In this document: piece after piece, positions 27,412-36,169 of the stretch
Layout: the number at the start of each line of letters is the position of its first letter
How positions within the stretch are numbered: the stretch's first letter is position 1
Assembly (NCBI GenBank): GCA_009912235.1
Contig: WNDS01000001.1
Coordinates: 248,001 to 312,000, forward strand
Direction: 5' to 3'
Length of the DNA stretch: 64,000 bases
Source: Stenotrophomonas maltophilia
Lineage (GTDB): Bacteria > Pseudomonadota > Gammaproteobacteria > Xanthomonadales > Xanthomonadaceae
The notes under the pieces: model-generated
Databases searched by the model: none
Seen by the model: only the letters and a program-made list of their open reading frames with translations
What the model was told of the DNA's origin: nothing
Position numbers and translations under genes: made by a program

Positions 27412-28911
27412 TCAGTTGCTGGCCGCCTGCACGGCCGCCGCCGCATCGACGATGCCCGGCCCGCAGCCGCCCGGGCAGTTGGCCGCGGCGATCGGCCGCG
27501 CGGTGCGGCGCAGGATGTCCTTCACCTGCGCGTTGGTCTTGGGCACCGGTGCCACCGACTGCATCAGCGCCACGATGCCGGCGATGTGCGGGGCCGCCAT
27601 CGAAGTGCCGCTCATGAACTCGTAGGCGTTGTTGCCGACCGTGGACAGCACGCCCTGCGCCGGGTGCTGGCGGATGGGGGCGCAGTTGGCCTGCGAGGGC
27701 GCGGTGTTCAGCGGCAGGAACTCACCGGCACTGGCGCGGCAGCTCCAGGTTTCGCCGCCCGGCGCGGTGATGTCGATGCGCACACCGTAGTTGGAGTAGA
27801 ACGCACGGCGGCCGCCCTGGTCGTTGGCGGCCACGGCGATCACGTTGTTGCAGTTGGCCGGCGCCGCATTGGCGACGTTGGTGTTGTCATTGCCGGCGGC
27901 CACCACCACGATGGTGCCGCGGGCCACGATGCGGTTGATCGCATCCTGCTCAGCCGGCGAACAGGCGCGGATGCCGCCCAGGCTCAGGTTGAGGATCTCG
28001 GCCGGGTTGGCGTTGGCGGTGGTGCCCGGCACATTGATGCCCGCGCCCCACAGCATGCCGTCGATGATGTCGGCCGAGCCGCCGAAGCCCTGGTTGCCGA
28101 GCACGCGCACCGGCACCACGCGGGCGTTGTAGGCCACACCGGCCACGCCCACGTTGTTGTTGGTGACCGCCGCCACGGTGCCGGCCACGTGCGTGCCGTG
28201 GGCCACGCCGGAGCTGTCGAACGCATTGGCATCACGGCCATCGCCGTCATCGGACCCGCCGCAGCCGGGGTCGGCCTGTGCCTGCGCACACTGCGAGGCG
28301 GTGTACGGCGCGGTGGAGGAAATCATGTCGTAGCCCGGCAGCAGGTTCGGCTGCAGGTCGTTGTTGTTGAGGTAGCCGCTGTCCACCGCCGCCACCACCA
28401 CGCCCTGGCCGGTGGACCGGTCCCAGGCGGCCGGCAGGCGCGCGCTGCCGGTCGGGGCGCTGTAGTGCCACTGCTCGTTGTAGCGCGGGTCGTTCGGGGT
28501 CGCGTACGAGCGCATCATGTAGTTGGGCTGCACGTACTCCACGTCCGGGTCTTCGGCGATGTGCTGCATCAGCGCTTCGGCATCCAGCCGGTCCAGTTCC
28601 TTGCTGGTCTTCACCAGGTCGGCGCCCACGCCCAGGCGGTGGTGCTGGGTGATGGTGACCGCCGGTGCGGCGCCGAGCGAGCGCTTGCTGCTCTGCTGAC
28701 CGCAGAGGCGCTGTTCCAGCTGTGCCTGCGCGGTGTCGGCCGAGGCGCGCTTGGTGGTGCCGTCGCGGTATTTAACGATGAAGCTGCTGTACTGCTCGGT
28801 GTTGGTCATGCCGTCGGTCCAGACGCGCGGGGCGTTCTGGGCCAGGGCCGGTGCGCTGGCCAGGGCCAGGGTGATGGCAGCAGTGAGTGAAATCCGGAGC
28901 GGAGCCTGCAT
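27412..28911 (-). CDS. secreted S8 subtilisin-like serine protease
   Basis: This 499-residue protein has a signal peptide (MQAPLRISLTAAITLALASAPALAQ) and an N-terminal propeptide (SSFIVKYRDGTTKRAS to VEYVQPNYMMR). The catalytic domain carries the Asp (VVAAVDSGYL), His (VAHGTHVAGTVAA), oxyanion Asn region (VVVAAGNDNTN) and Ser (FMSGTSMAAPHIAG). It ends soon after the catalytic domain (GIVDAAAAVQAASN) without the C-terminal pre-peptidase domains of larger Xanthomonad proteases. It resembles the extracellular StmPr-type proteases of S. maltophilia, but I cannot say which paralogue. About 260 bp upstream (28912-29170) is free of genes and probably carries its promoter. Confidence 0.9.
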   Translation of the reverse strand: MQAPLRISLTAAITLALASAPALAQNAPRVWTDGMTNTEQYSSFIVKYRDGTTKRASADTAQAQLEQRLCGQQSSKRSLGAAPAVTITQHHRLGVGADLVKTSKELDRLDAEALMQHIAEDPDVEYVQPNYMMRSYATPNDPRYNEQWHYSAPTGSARLPAAWDRSTGQGVVVAAVDSGYLNNNDLQPNLLPGYDMISSTAPYTASQCAQAQADPGCGGSDDGDGRDANAFDSSGVAHGTHVAGTVAAVTNNNVGVAGVAYNARVVPVRVLGNQGFGGSADIIDGMLWGAGINVPGTTANANPAEILNLSLGGIRACSPAEQDAINRIVARGTIVVVAAGNDNTNVANAAPANCNNVIAVAANDQGGRRAFYSNYGVRIDITAPGGETWSCRASAGEFLPLNTAPSQANCAPIRQHPAQGVLSTVGNNAYEFMSGTSMAAPHIAGIVALMQSVAPVPKTNAQVKDILRRTARPIAAANCPGGCGPGIVDAAAAVQAASN

Positions 28912-29170
28912 GGTTCGATTCCCGTTGTTGGTCTTGTGGTGTCCTGCCGGCGCGGCAACGGCCAGCGCACGGCGCGGAAGGGAACTGCCAGTACGGTGCA
29001 GCGGGTGGTGGGCGGAGCACTCTTCGTGACGAGCGGCAAACGTCAAAACGGGCGCACGGCGACAACACCCCGGTCCAGCGACGGGAATTTCCTGAAGGGC
29101 TTAATCAATGTGGAAGAGTGTGCGGTACGCCACGTTTCGTGACGCGGCACGGCGCCTCAGTGTGGGCCGC

Positions 29171-29869
29171 TCAGCGTGCCCAATGATGGATGTCGGCGCA
29201 CTCGACGATGGCCGGGGCGTTGGCCGAGCGGGCCAGCGCCAGCATCGCGCGGCCGATGGCCAGGTTGCTGACCACCAGTGACGGCAGCAGCTGTTCGGTC
29301 AGCCCCATCAACGGGCGCCCCAGGGTGTAGAACGGCTTCATCCAGGCATGCCCGCTCTGGGTACCGGCCACCGGCCTGACACCGCCCGGGCGCAGCATCA
29401 CCGTGCGCAGCGGCAGCTGCTGCAGCGCCTGTTCCACTTCACCCTTGATCCGCAGCGGCATCACCCGGCTGTGCGCGTCGGCATGGGCGCCGGACACATA
29501 CAGGAAGCGGCCGTGTGGATTGGCCTGGGCGTAGGCACGTGCCACCGCCAGGGTCAGCTCGACCGTGACCCGGTGGTACTCGGCTTCGGGGGTTCCCAGC
29601 GGCGGCGCGCCCACGCAGTACAGGCAGGCGTCCAGGCCAGCGAACGCTGCGGTATGCGACTGCGCGTCGGCGAAATCACCCAGCACACATTCGGCCACGG
29701 CAGGGCGGTGCGCGGTGTTGCCGTCCAGCCCGGGCGTACTGCCACGCCGCCGCACCAGCGACACCACGCGGCCGACGTGCGGGCTGTCCACGCAGGCCTG
29801 CAGCACGCCCTGACCGACCAGGCCGGTGGCGCCGGCAAGCAGGATCGACAGGGGCGTAGTGATAGTCAT
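29171..29869 (-). CDS. NAD(P)H-binding atypical SDR protein
   Basis: This 232-residue protein starts with a Rossmann motif (LSILLAGATGLVGQGVLQAC) and has VVSLVRRR, YCVGAPPLG, FLYVSGAHAD and a VMLRPGGVRPV strand. It resembles YbjT/NmrA-like proteins without an obvious YxxxK pair. It follows the lipocalin gene by 49 bp on the same strand. It could be the last gene of the fatty-acid operon that begins at 37123, although it may have its own promoter. Confidence 0.8.
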   Translation of the reverse strand: MTITTPLSILLAGATGLVGQGVLQACVDSPHVGRVVSLVRRRGSTPGLDGNTAHRPAVAECVLGDFADAQSHTAAFAGLDACLYCVGAPPLGTPEAEYHRVTVELTLAVARAYAQANPHGRFLYVSGAHADAHSRVMPLRIKGEVEQALQQLPLRTVMLRPGGVRPVAGTQSGHAWMKPFYTLGRPLMGLTEQLLPSLVVSNLAIGRAMLALARSANAPAIVECADIHHWAR

Positions 29870-29918
29870 GTGGGCAGTGTGGCAGAGCCAGCGTGCAGGC
29901 GTGATGCAGGCGGCATGT

Positions 29919-30452
29919 TCAGCGCAGTGACTGCGGCACGCGGCGCAGCTTGGCGGTGTCGTAGCCCATCGCGGCGATGCGCTGCACGGCCTGCTGGTAG
30001 TCGGCCTCGGACACCTGCGGCGTGCGTGCCATGTACCAGACGTAATCGCGCTTGCTACGCGCCACGATGGTCTGCGTGTAGCCTTCGTCCAGCCAGGCGA
30101 TGATGTACTCGGCCTGGATCGGCCAGATGAACTGCATGCCCCAGACGGCGCCGTTGCCTTGCTTTTCCACGCGGCCGATCGGGTGCATCGTCTTGCGCGG
30201 GGCCTGGAAACTGCCCTTGCGGTAGGTGAAGGTGGTCTGGATGCGGCCATCCGGGCGCAGCACATAGGATTCCAGCGCATCGAACGCCTCGCGTTCCGGC
30301 CGCGAGGGAATATGCGCGATCACATACCAGTCGCCCATGAAGCGTGGCACGTCCACCGACGCCGGGCGTGGCAGCGGGCTGTGGTCCGGGCTGCTGCAGG
30401 CGCTGCCGAACAGGGCCACGGCCAGCAGGGAAAACAGGGGCAGGGGACGCAT
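29919..30452 (-). CDS. blc: bacterial lipocalin (Blc-like lipoprotein)
   Basis: This 177-residue protein has a lipoprotein signal peptide (LLAVALFGSAC), the lipocalin signature FMGDWYVIAHIP, the barrel strands YVLRPDGRIQTTFTYRKG, and the family end YDTAKLRRVPQ. Blc proteins sit in the outer membrane and bind fatty acids or lysophospholipids. Placement at the end of a fatty-acid-modification operon (14 bp after a methyltransferase gene) suggests that it handles altered or released acyl chains. Confidence 0.87.
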   Translation of the reverse strand: MRPLPLFSLLAVALFGSACSSPDHSPLPRPASVDVPRFMGDWYVIAHIPSRPEREAFDALESYVLRPDGRIQTTFTYRKGSFQAPRKTMHPIGRVEKQGNGAVWGMQFIWPIQAEYIIAWLDEGYTQTIVARSKRDYVWYMARTPQVSEADYQQAVQRIAAMGYDTAKLRRVPQSLR

Positions 30453-30466
30453 GGAAACCTCCCGGG

Positions 30467-31537
30467 TCAGCGTGGACGGAACAGGTAGTGGGCCACCAGC
30501 CACTGCTGGCCCTGGTCGTAGCCAAACAGTTCGGCGCAGGCCATCCAGAACATGCGCCAGCGCTGCCACCAGATCGCGGCGGCGTCGCCGTAGGTCTGCT
30601 GCAGCAGCGGCATCGGTTCGGCGCGGTGCGCGTCCTGGTTGTCCAGCCAGTGGTTGGCGGTGCGCTGGTAGTGGGTGCCATCCAGCAGCCAGCGCTGCTG
30701 CAGCTGCAGGTCGTGCTGGAAGTGCAGCAGGGTGTCGGCGGCCGGCATCAGCCCGCCGGTGAAGAAGTGGCGGCCCATCCAGTTGTCGTCGCCGTCGGTC
30801 TCGAACGGGTACATCAGTGTGCGGTGCGCGAAGATGTGCACGAACAGCGCGCCATCGCGGCGCAGCCAGCCGGCGATGTTGCCGAGCAGCCGCTCGTAGT
30901 TGCGCACGTGCTCGAACATCTCCACCGACACGCAACGGTCGAAGGCGGCTGCGGGCAGCGCCAGCCGGTTCACATCGCAGGTGATCACCTGCACGTTGTG
31001 CAGGCCGCGCGCCTGGCACTGCGCCAGGATATGGGCGCGTTGGCCATGTGAGTTGGATACGGCAGTGATGCGCGCTGCCGGGTAGCGCTCGGCCATCCAC
31101 AACGTCAGCGAGCCCCAGCCGCAGCCCAGTTCCAGGATGTCCTGGCCATCGGCCAGGCCGGCGCGCTCGCCATACAGTTCCAGCATCGCGTCCTCGGCCT
31201 GGTCCAGCGTTTCCCGGCCGGTACGGTAGTAGCAGCTGCTGTACTTCAGGCGCCGGCCCAGGCAGGCCTGGAAGAACGCGGCGGGCACTTCGTAGTGCTG
31301 CCGGTTGGCAGCGTCCACGTGCAGCGCCAACGGGCTGCCGGCCAGCTCGGCAATGCGCTGCGCGAACTGCTGCGACTGCGCCTGCTGCCCGCCGGCCGAT
31401 TCGTCGTGCAGGCGCTGCGCGCACAGGCGGCGGATGCCCCAGCGCAGTGCCGCATCGGGCACCCAGCCGCGCTCGGCCCAGGCGGTCAGGTCGCGCTCGC
31501 GGTCAGGGCTGGTGGGCAGCGAGGAAGTGGCATTCAT
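30467..31537 (-). CDS. SAM-dependent methyltransferase, cyclopropane-fatty-acid-synthase-like
   Basis: This 356-residue enzyme has SAM-binding motif I (ILELGCGWGSLTLWMAERYP), DVNRL, and the CFA-synthase-like FDRCVSVEMFEHVRNYERLL and KYSSCYYRTGRETLDQAEDAMLELY. The last is related to the SSALY/AQE segment of CFA synthases. It is distinct from the CFA synthase at 32873 and starts within the stop of the DUF1295 gene (ATGA). It probably methylates unsaturated acyl chains or a related lipid. Similar second methylases occur in RpoE/ChrR-linked fatty-acid clusters. Confidence 0.82.
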   Translation of the reverse strand: MNATSSLPTSPDRERDLTAWAERGWVPDAALRWGIRRLCAQRLHDESAGGQQAQSQQFAQRIAELAGSPLALHVDAANRQHYEVPAAFFQACLGRRLKYSSCYYRTGRETLDQAEDAMLELYGERAGLADGQDILELGCGWGSLTLWMAERYPAARITAVSNSHGQRAHILAQCQARGLHNVQVITCDVNRLALPAAAFDRCVSVEMFEHVRNYERLLGNIAGWLRRDGALFVHIFAHRTLMYPFETDGDDNWMGRHFFTGGLMPAADTLLHFQHDLQLQQRWLLDGTHYQRTANHWLDNQDAHRAEPMPLLQQTYGDAAAIWWQRWRMFWMACAELFGYDQGQQWLVAHYLFRPR

Positions 31538-32328
31538 GGCAGGTGCTCCTGGGACGGGGTGGATGCGCGGGGGAACCACGGAAAGAACATCGGCGTGCTG
31601 CGCTGGTAGGCGCGGTAATCCTCGCCAGGGCTGCGCAGCGCCTGCTTCTCGGTGAACGGCACGCCGCTCAGGTAACGCAGGAACACGTACATCAGCAGCG
31701 GCCTGGCCCAGGCCAGCCACCACAGCGGCGAGCCCACCGCCAGCAGCACGTAGGTGAACCAGTGCAGCCATTCGAAGAAATAGTTCGGGTGCCGCGAATA
31801 GCGCCACAGGCCCTGGCGGCAGGTGCGGCCCTTGTTGGCCGGGTCGGCACGGAAGCGCGCCAGCTGGCGGTCGGCCAGCGCTTCGCCGCCGACACTCAAC
31901 AGCCACACCGCCACCGCGGCGATCACCCAGCCAATGCCATTGCCGCGCGGGTTGGCGGCCACGGTGGTGAACGGCAGCGCGAACAGCAGCACCAGCAGGG
32001 CCTGCGCCATGAAGAAGCCGAAGATCTTGCCCTGGTGGCCGTGCCAGTGCGCGCGCAGGTAGGCGTAGCGGCCATCCTCGCTTTCGTGGCGCACGCGCCA
32101 CCACAGGTGCAGGGCCAGCCGGCCGCCCCACAGGCCGCCCAGCAGCGCCATCGCAATGCGCGGCGGCAGCGCGCCGTCGCCCAGCCAGGCCAGCAGCAGC
32201 GCTGCGGCGGCCACGCCCTTGGCCCACAGCACATCGACGATGCCGATGTTGTGGTGGCGGCGCTGCCAGGCCCGCCCCCAGGTCATCACCAGTGCGGCGT
32301 ACAGCAGCACCCAGAGCAGCGGTTTCAT
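31534..32328 (-). CDS. DUF1295 membrane protein (steroid-reductase/methyltransferase-like fold)
   Basis: This 264-residue integral membrane protein has about six hydrophobic segments and the family end motif CRQGLWRYSRHPNYFFEWLHWFTY followed by EDYRAYQRSTPMFFPWFP. This resembles the C-terminal domain of 5-alpha-reductases and isoprenylcysteine methyltransferases, which bind NADPH or SAM and act on lipid substrates. In this operon it probably reduces or modifies a fatty-acyl group. The stop overlaps the next start. Confidence 0.83.
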   Translation of the reverse strand: MKPLLWVLLYAALVMTWGRAWQRRHHNIGIVDVLWAKGVAAAALLLAWLGDGALPPRIAMALLGGLWGGRLALHLWWRVRHESEDGRYAYLRAHWHGHQGKIFGFFMAQALLVLLFALPFTTVAANPRGNGIGWVIAAVAVWLLSVGGEALADRQLARFRADPANKGRTCRQGLWRYSRHPNYFFEWLHWFTYVLLAVGSPLWWLAWARPLLMYVFLRYLSGVPFTEKQALRSPGEDYRAYQRSTPMFFPWFPRASTPSQEHLP

Positions 32329-32352
32329 GGTCAGGTTCCTTGCAGAATGCGA

Positions 32353-32871
32353 TCAGGGCCCGGGCGGCTCCAGCGCCGCGCGGCGCCACTCAGCAGCGAC
32401 AGGGCGGCTCCAGCCCAGCCCGAGCAGCAGCACGCCGTGCCAGCGCGGTGTGCTGAATGCCACCGCGTTGAAGTCGCGTGCGGCCGACAGGTAGGCCAGC
32501 GGTGCCAGCAGCAGGCCGAAGGCCACCGGCAGCAGCCAGTGCCGCTGCAGGAAGCGCATCGACACCGTCAGTGTCATCGCGAAGGCGGCCCACAGCGCCA
32601 TGATCCACGGCGGTGGTACCGTGCCCAATGCAGCGGCGGCGTAACGCACGCTGCCGCTGGCGGCGGCGATGCCATCCACCAGCCACGCGCAGGCCAGCGC
32701 CAGCAACAGCAGGCGCAGCTCCACACGCGGCTGCGCTGCCGTGGCCAGCTGGCTGCCGATGTAGACCGCGGCAGCCAGCAGCGCCGGCCATTGCCAGCCG
32801 CGCCCGGCGCCGGCCACCGCGCACAACCAGACCAGCTGGTTGCCGACCAGGTTGGCCCACGGCCGGCGCAT
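32353..32871 (-). CDS. DUF2878 integral membrane protein
   Basis: This 172-residue protein has several TM helices (ANLVGNQLVWLCAV, LLLLALACAWLVDGIAA, WIMALWAAFAMTLTVSM, LLPVAFGLLLAPLAYLSA) and matches the short DUF2878 family of unknown function. The family is often encoded next to CFA synthase and DUF1365 genes. It starts 1 bp after the CFA synthase stop (TGA-A-ATG), so the pair is coupled. Confidence 0.8.
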   Translation of the reverse strand: MRRPWANLVGNQLVWLCAVAGAGRGWQWPALLAAAVYIGSQLATAAQPRVELRLLLLALACAWLVDGIAAASGSVRYAAAALGTVPPPWIMALWAAFAMTLTVSMRFLQRHWLLPVAFGLLLAPLAYLSAARDFNAVAFSTPRWHGVLLLGLGWSRPVAAEWRRAALEPPGP

Positions 32872-32872
32872 T

Positions 32873-34130
32873 TCAGCCGATCCCGCCGGCATTGTGCAGC
32901 GGGCGATGCCCAGGCCGCGCCAGCAGCAGGTGCGACACGCCGATCGACCGCTCCAGGAAGCCGCCTTCGCAGTAGGCCAGGTAGAACTCCCACAGCCGGC
33001 TGAAGCGAGCATCGAAGCCCTGCGCACGCACCGCCGGCTGCTGCGCCAGGAAGCGCTGGCGCCACGCGCAGGGTCAGCGCATAGGAATGCCCGAAATCGT
33101 GCTGGGCGACCAGCTGCAGGTCGCTGGCGCGGGTCTTGGCCGCCATGATCGCGTTCAACGAAGGAATGAAACTGCCCGGGAACACGAAGCGCTTGATGTA
33201 GTCCACGCTGCGCCGCGCCTGCTCGTAGCGGTGGTCCTCGATGGTGATGGCCTGCAGCAGCGCCACGCCATCGGGCTTCAGCAGGCGCTGCAGCGTGGCC
33301 ATGTAGGTGTCCAGGTACTCCGCGCCGATCGCCTCGATCATCTCGATGGAGACCAGCTTGTCGAACTGGCCCTCCAGGTCGCGGTAGTCGCGCTGCAGCA
33401 GAGTGATGCGTTCCTGCAAGCCGGCTTCGCGCACCCGCTGTGCCGCCAGCGCATGCTGTTCGGCGGAAATGGTGGTGGTGGTCACGTGGCAGCCGTAGTG
33501 GCGTGCGGCATGCAGGGCTAAGCCGCCCCAGCCGGTGCCGATCTCCACCACGCGATCGCCCGGCTGCAGCTGCAGCTGCTGGCAGATGCGGTCCAGCTTG
33601 CGGCGCGAGGCCACGTCCAGCGAATCGCTTTCGTCGCTGTACAGTGCCGAGGAGTACATCAGGTCCGGCGACAGGAACAGCGCGAAGAAATCGTTGCCCA
33701 GGTCGTAATGCGCGGCGATGTTGCGCCGGCTGCCTTCGCGGCTGTTGTGGCGCAGGCGGTTCCAGCCGCGCAGCAGCCAGCCGGCCGCCCGCGCCGGGCC
33801 GTGCTCCATGCCGTCCAGCAGTGCGCGGTTGCGCACCAGCAGCCGCACCAGCGCCACCAGGTTGTCGCAGTGCCAATCGCCGTGGATGTAGCTCTCGCCG
33901 GCACCGACGCTGCCCTGCGCCGCCACCTTGCGGTAGAACGCCGGGTCATGGATGGTGACGCTGACCTGCAGTGCGCCGGCCGGGTCGCCCAGCTGCACTT
34001 CGCCCAGCGCATCGCGCACGCGCAGGCCGCCCTCGCGCAGTGGCGCCAGCTGGGCCAGCAGGCGGCGGCGCAGGAACGCGTCCAGCGTGCCGGGGCGGTG
34101 CAGGGCGACCGAAGGGGGCAGGGCATTCAT
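32873..34130 (-). CDS. cyclopropane-fatty-acyl-phospholipid synthase (CfaS family), frameshift
   Basis: The restored protein has about 418 residues. It contains HYDLGNDFFALFLSPDLMYSSALY (phospholipid/substrate region), the SAM motif VVEIGTGWGGLALHAARHYG, DYRDLEGQFDKLVSIEMIEAIG and DYIKRFVFPGS. The frame breaks near 33065 in TLR|WRQRF. The last 65 residues (FLAQQPAVRAQGFDARFSRL, then LWEFYLAYCEGGFLERSIG), typical of the family end, continue in another frame to 32873, so it was probably one gene. CFA synthases add a methylene from SAM across cis double bonds. It is the fourth gene of the operon from 37123. Confidence 0.85.
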
Positions 34131-34894
34131 CGGGATTTCTCGACAAGGGAAGGGTGATCGTGGACCGGCGTGCGCTTCAGCCACAGCCGCAGTGCCTGCC
34201 AATGGATGGCCGCCACCACCTGCACGGTCATCAACGGGTAGCGGCACAGCACGCGGGCTAGGCCGGGCCCGTCCAGCGGGCGGCGCTGCAGGGCCTGGGT
34301 GGCGTCGAACTGGCGCTGGCCATCACGCCAGACCTGCATGTGCACGCGCAGGTCCTGGCCGGGGGCGGTGAAGCGCCAGTCGTAGTGGCAGTCCATCGGC
34401 ATGAACGGCGAGACGTGGAAGCATTTGTCGAACTGCCAGCGCAGGGCCCGGCCACGGGCCGGCGCGGCGTCCACCGGCAGCACGTAGGCATGCCGCTCCT
34501 TCCACGGGGTGTTGGTGATCTCGGCCACGATGCAGGCCAGCGTCTGCCCATCGGCCTGGTAGCAGTAGTAGAAGCTGACCGGGTTGAACACATGCCCGGC
34601 GTAGCGCAGGTGGGTCAGCAGCCGCACCGGGCCGGCCGGGCGGTGGCCCAGCGTGGCGGCGGCATGGTCGCGCACGGCATCAGCCAGCGGCCGCGCCGGA
34701 TCGCCCAGGTAATCGCTGCGGCGGAACTCGGCCAGGTTGCGGCGCCCGACCGACCACAGCCAGCGCCGGTCGAAGACATGGTCCAGCTCGTCCAGGTCCA
34801 GCAGCAGCTGCGCGATCGGGTACCGGAACGCATGCGCCTGCGGCAGGTGCCGCCGGTGCGTGACGTAGCCGGTATAGATCGCGCTGGCGTTCAT
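34127..34894 (-). CDS. DUF1365 protein
   Basis: This 255-residue protein has the family signatures SAIYTGYVTHRRHLPQAHAFRYPIA, LTHLRYAGHVFNPVSFYYCY, VAEITNTPWKERHAYVLP and KCFHVSPFMPMDCHYDWRF. DUF1365 genes are regular neighbours of CFA synthases and of the FAD amine-oxidase-like gene. The Rhodobacter homologue belongs to the RpoE/ChrR singlet-oxygen regulon. The enzymatic role is not established. It overlaps both neighbours by 4 bp (ATGA at each end). Confidence 0.88.
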   Translation of the reverse strand: MNASAIYTGYVTHRRHLPQAHAFRYPIAQLLLDLDELDHVFDRRWLWSVGRRNLAEFRRSDYLGDPARPLADAVRDHAAATLGHRPAGPVRLLTHLRYAGHVFNPVSFYYCYQADGQTLACIVAEITNTPWKERHAYVLPVDAAPARGRALRWQFDKCFHVSPFMPMDCHYDWRFTAPGQDLRVHMQVWRDGQRQFDATQALQRRPLDGPGLARVLCRYPLMTVQVVAAIHWQALRLWLKRTPVHDHPSLVEKSR

Positions 34895-36168
34895 GCCGGC
34901 AGCGCCTGGCCGTAGCGCGGCGCCCCGTCCGTCTGCCATGCCTGCAAGGCGTCCACCACCCGCCGCGCACTGCGGATGCCATCTTCATGGAAGCCCCAGC
35001 CCCAGTACGCGCCGGCGAACCAGGTATTGCGGCGGCCCTGGATCTCGCCCCAGCGCTGCTGCGCGCGCACCGCGGCGTGGTCGTGTATGGGGTGCGCATA
35101 GCGCAGCCGGCGCAGCACGCTGGCCGGGTCGATGGCCGCGCTGCGGTTGAGCGTCACCACCAGCGGGGTGGTGGTGTCCAGGCCCTGCAGCAGGTTCATG
35201 CAGTAGCTGACCGTGCAGGGCGCATCCGGGTCGCGCGGCACATGCGCGTTCCACGCGGCCCAGGCCTTGCGGTTGCGCGGCAGCAGGCGCGCATCGGTGT
35301 GCAGCACGGCCTCGTTGGGCTGGTAGCGGATCGCGCCCAGCACCGCGCGCTCACTGGCATCGGCATCAGCCAGCAGCGCCAGTGCCTGGTCGCTGTGGCA
35401 GGCCAAAATCACCTGGTCGTAGCCTTCGGTACCGGCGGCGCTGTGCACCAAGGCGCCCTGCGCCAGGCGCTCGACCGAGTGCACCGGTGTTTCCAGCCGT
35501 TCGCGCACCTGCCAGCGTGCGCGCAGGGCGTCCACGTAACGCGCCGAGCCGCCACGCACCACCCGCCACGGCGCGCGCCCGGCCACCTGCAGCATCTGGT
35601 GGTTGGCCATGAACTGCACCAGGTAGCGTGCCGGGAACTGCAGAACCTGCGCGCTCGGTGACGACCACAGGGCCGAGGCCATCGGCAGCAGGTGTTCCTG
35701 GATGAAGGCCTCGCCGAAGCGGCCACGCTGCAGGTACTCGCCCAGGCTGGGGCCTTCCTGTTCGGCCAGCAGCGCGGGCGCATCACGGTAGAAGCGGCGC
35801 AGGTCGGCCAGCATGCCCCAGAAGCGCGGCGAGACCAGATTGCGGCGCTGGCAGAACAGGCCTTCCAGCGAGGTGGCGTTGTATTCCACGCCGCTGCGCT
35901 CGCTGTGCATCGAAAAACTCATGGTGGTCGGCTGCGAGGCCACGCCCAGCTGCTCGAACAGCGCCGTCAGCAGCGGGTAGTGCAGCGGATTGAACACGAT
36001 GAAGCCGGTGTCCACCGCCACGCTGTGCCCGTCCACCTGCACGTTGTGGGTATGGGTGTGCCCGCCCAGGTAATCATTGGCCTCGTACAGCGTGACCTCA
36101 TGCTCGCCATCGAGCCACCACGCGCTGGCCAGCCCGGCAATGCCCGACCCGATCACGGCGATGCGCAT
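34891..36168 (-). CDS. FAD-dependent amine-oxidase-like flavoprotein (lipid modification)
   Basis: This 425-residue flavoprotein starts with the dinucleotide-binding motif MRIAVIGSGIAGLASAWWL, followed by YEANDYLGGHTHTH and an FAD-binding C-terminal strand (NTWFAGAYWGWGFHEDGIRSA). The same family sits beside DUF1365 and CFA-type genes in many Proteobacteria. In Rhodobacter a homologue in the RpoE/ChrR regulon is linked to furan/branched fatty acid formation; that role here is inference. It follows the desaturase by 1 bp and overlaps DUF1365. Confidence 0.87.
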   Translation of the reverse strand: MRIAVIGSGIAGLASAWWLDGEHEVTLYEANDYLGGHTHTHNVQVDGHSVAVDTGFIVFNPLHYPLLTALFEQLGVASQPTTMSFSMHSERSGVEYNATSLEGLFCQRRNLVSPRFWGMLADLRRFYRDAPALLAEQEGPSLGEYLQRGRFGEAFIQEHLLPMASALWSSPSAQVLQFPARYLVQFMANHQMLQVAGRAPWRVVRGGSARYVDALRARWQVRERLETPVHSVERLAQGALVHSAAGTEGYDQVILACHSDQALALLADADASERAVLGAIRYQPNEAVLHTDARLLPRNRKAWAAWNAHVPRDPDAPCTVSYCMNLLQGLDTTTPLVVTLNRSAAIDPASVLRRLRYAHPIHDHAAVRAQQRWGEIQGRRNTWFAGAYWGWGFHEDGIRSARRVVDALQAWQTDGAPRYGQALPA

Positions 36169-36169
36169 G

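Noticed and set aside
26755-28890. A 711-codon open frame antisense to the response regulator and subtilase genes
   Set aside because: It lies opposite two genes with clear domains and active-site motifs. Long antisense frames are expected in GC-rich DNA, and its protein has no recognisable domain.
28912-29170. Gap upstream of the subtilase gene searched for a gene or small RNA
   Set aside because: No frame with a ribosome site or domain was seen; it probably holds only the protease promoter.
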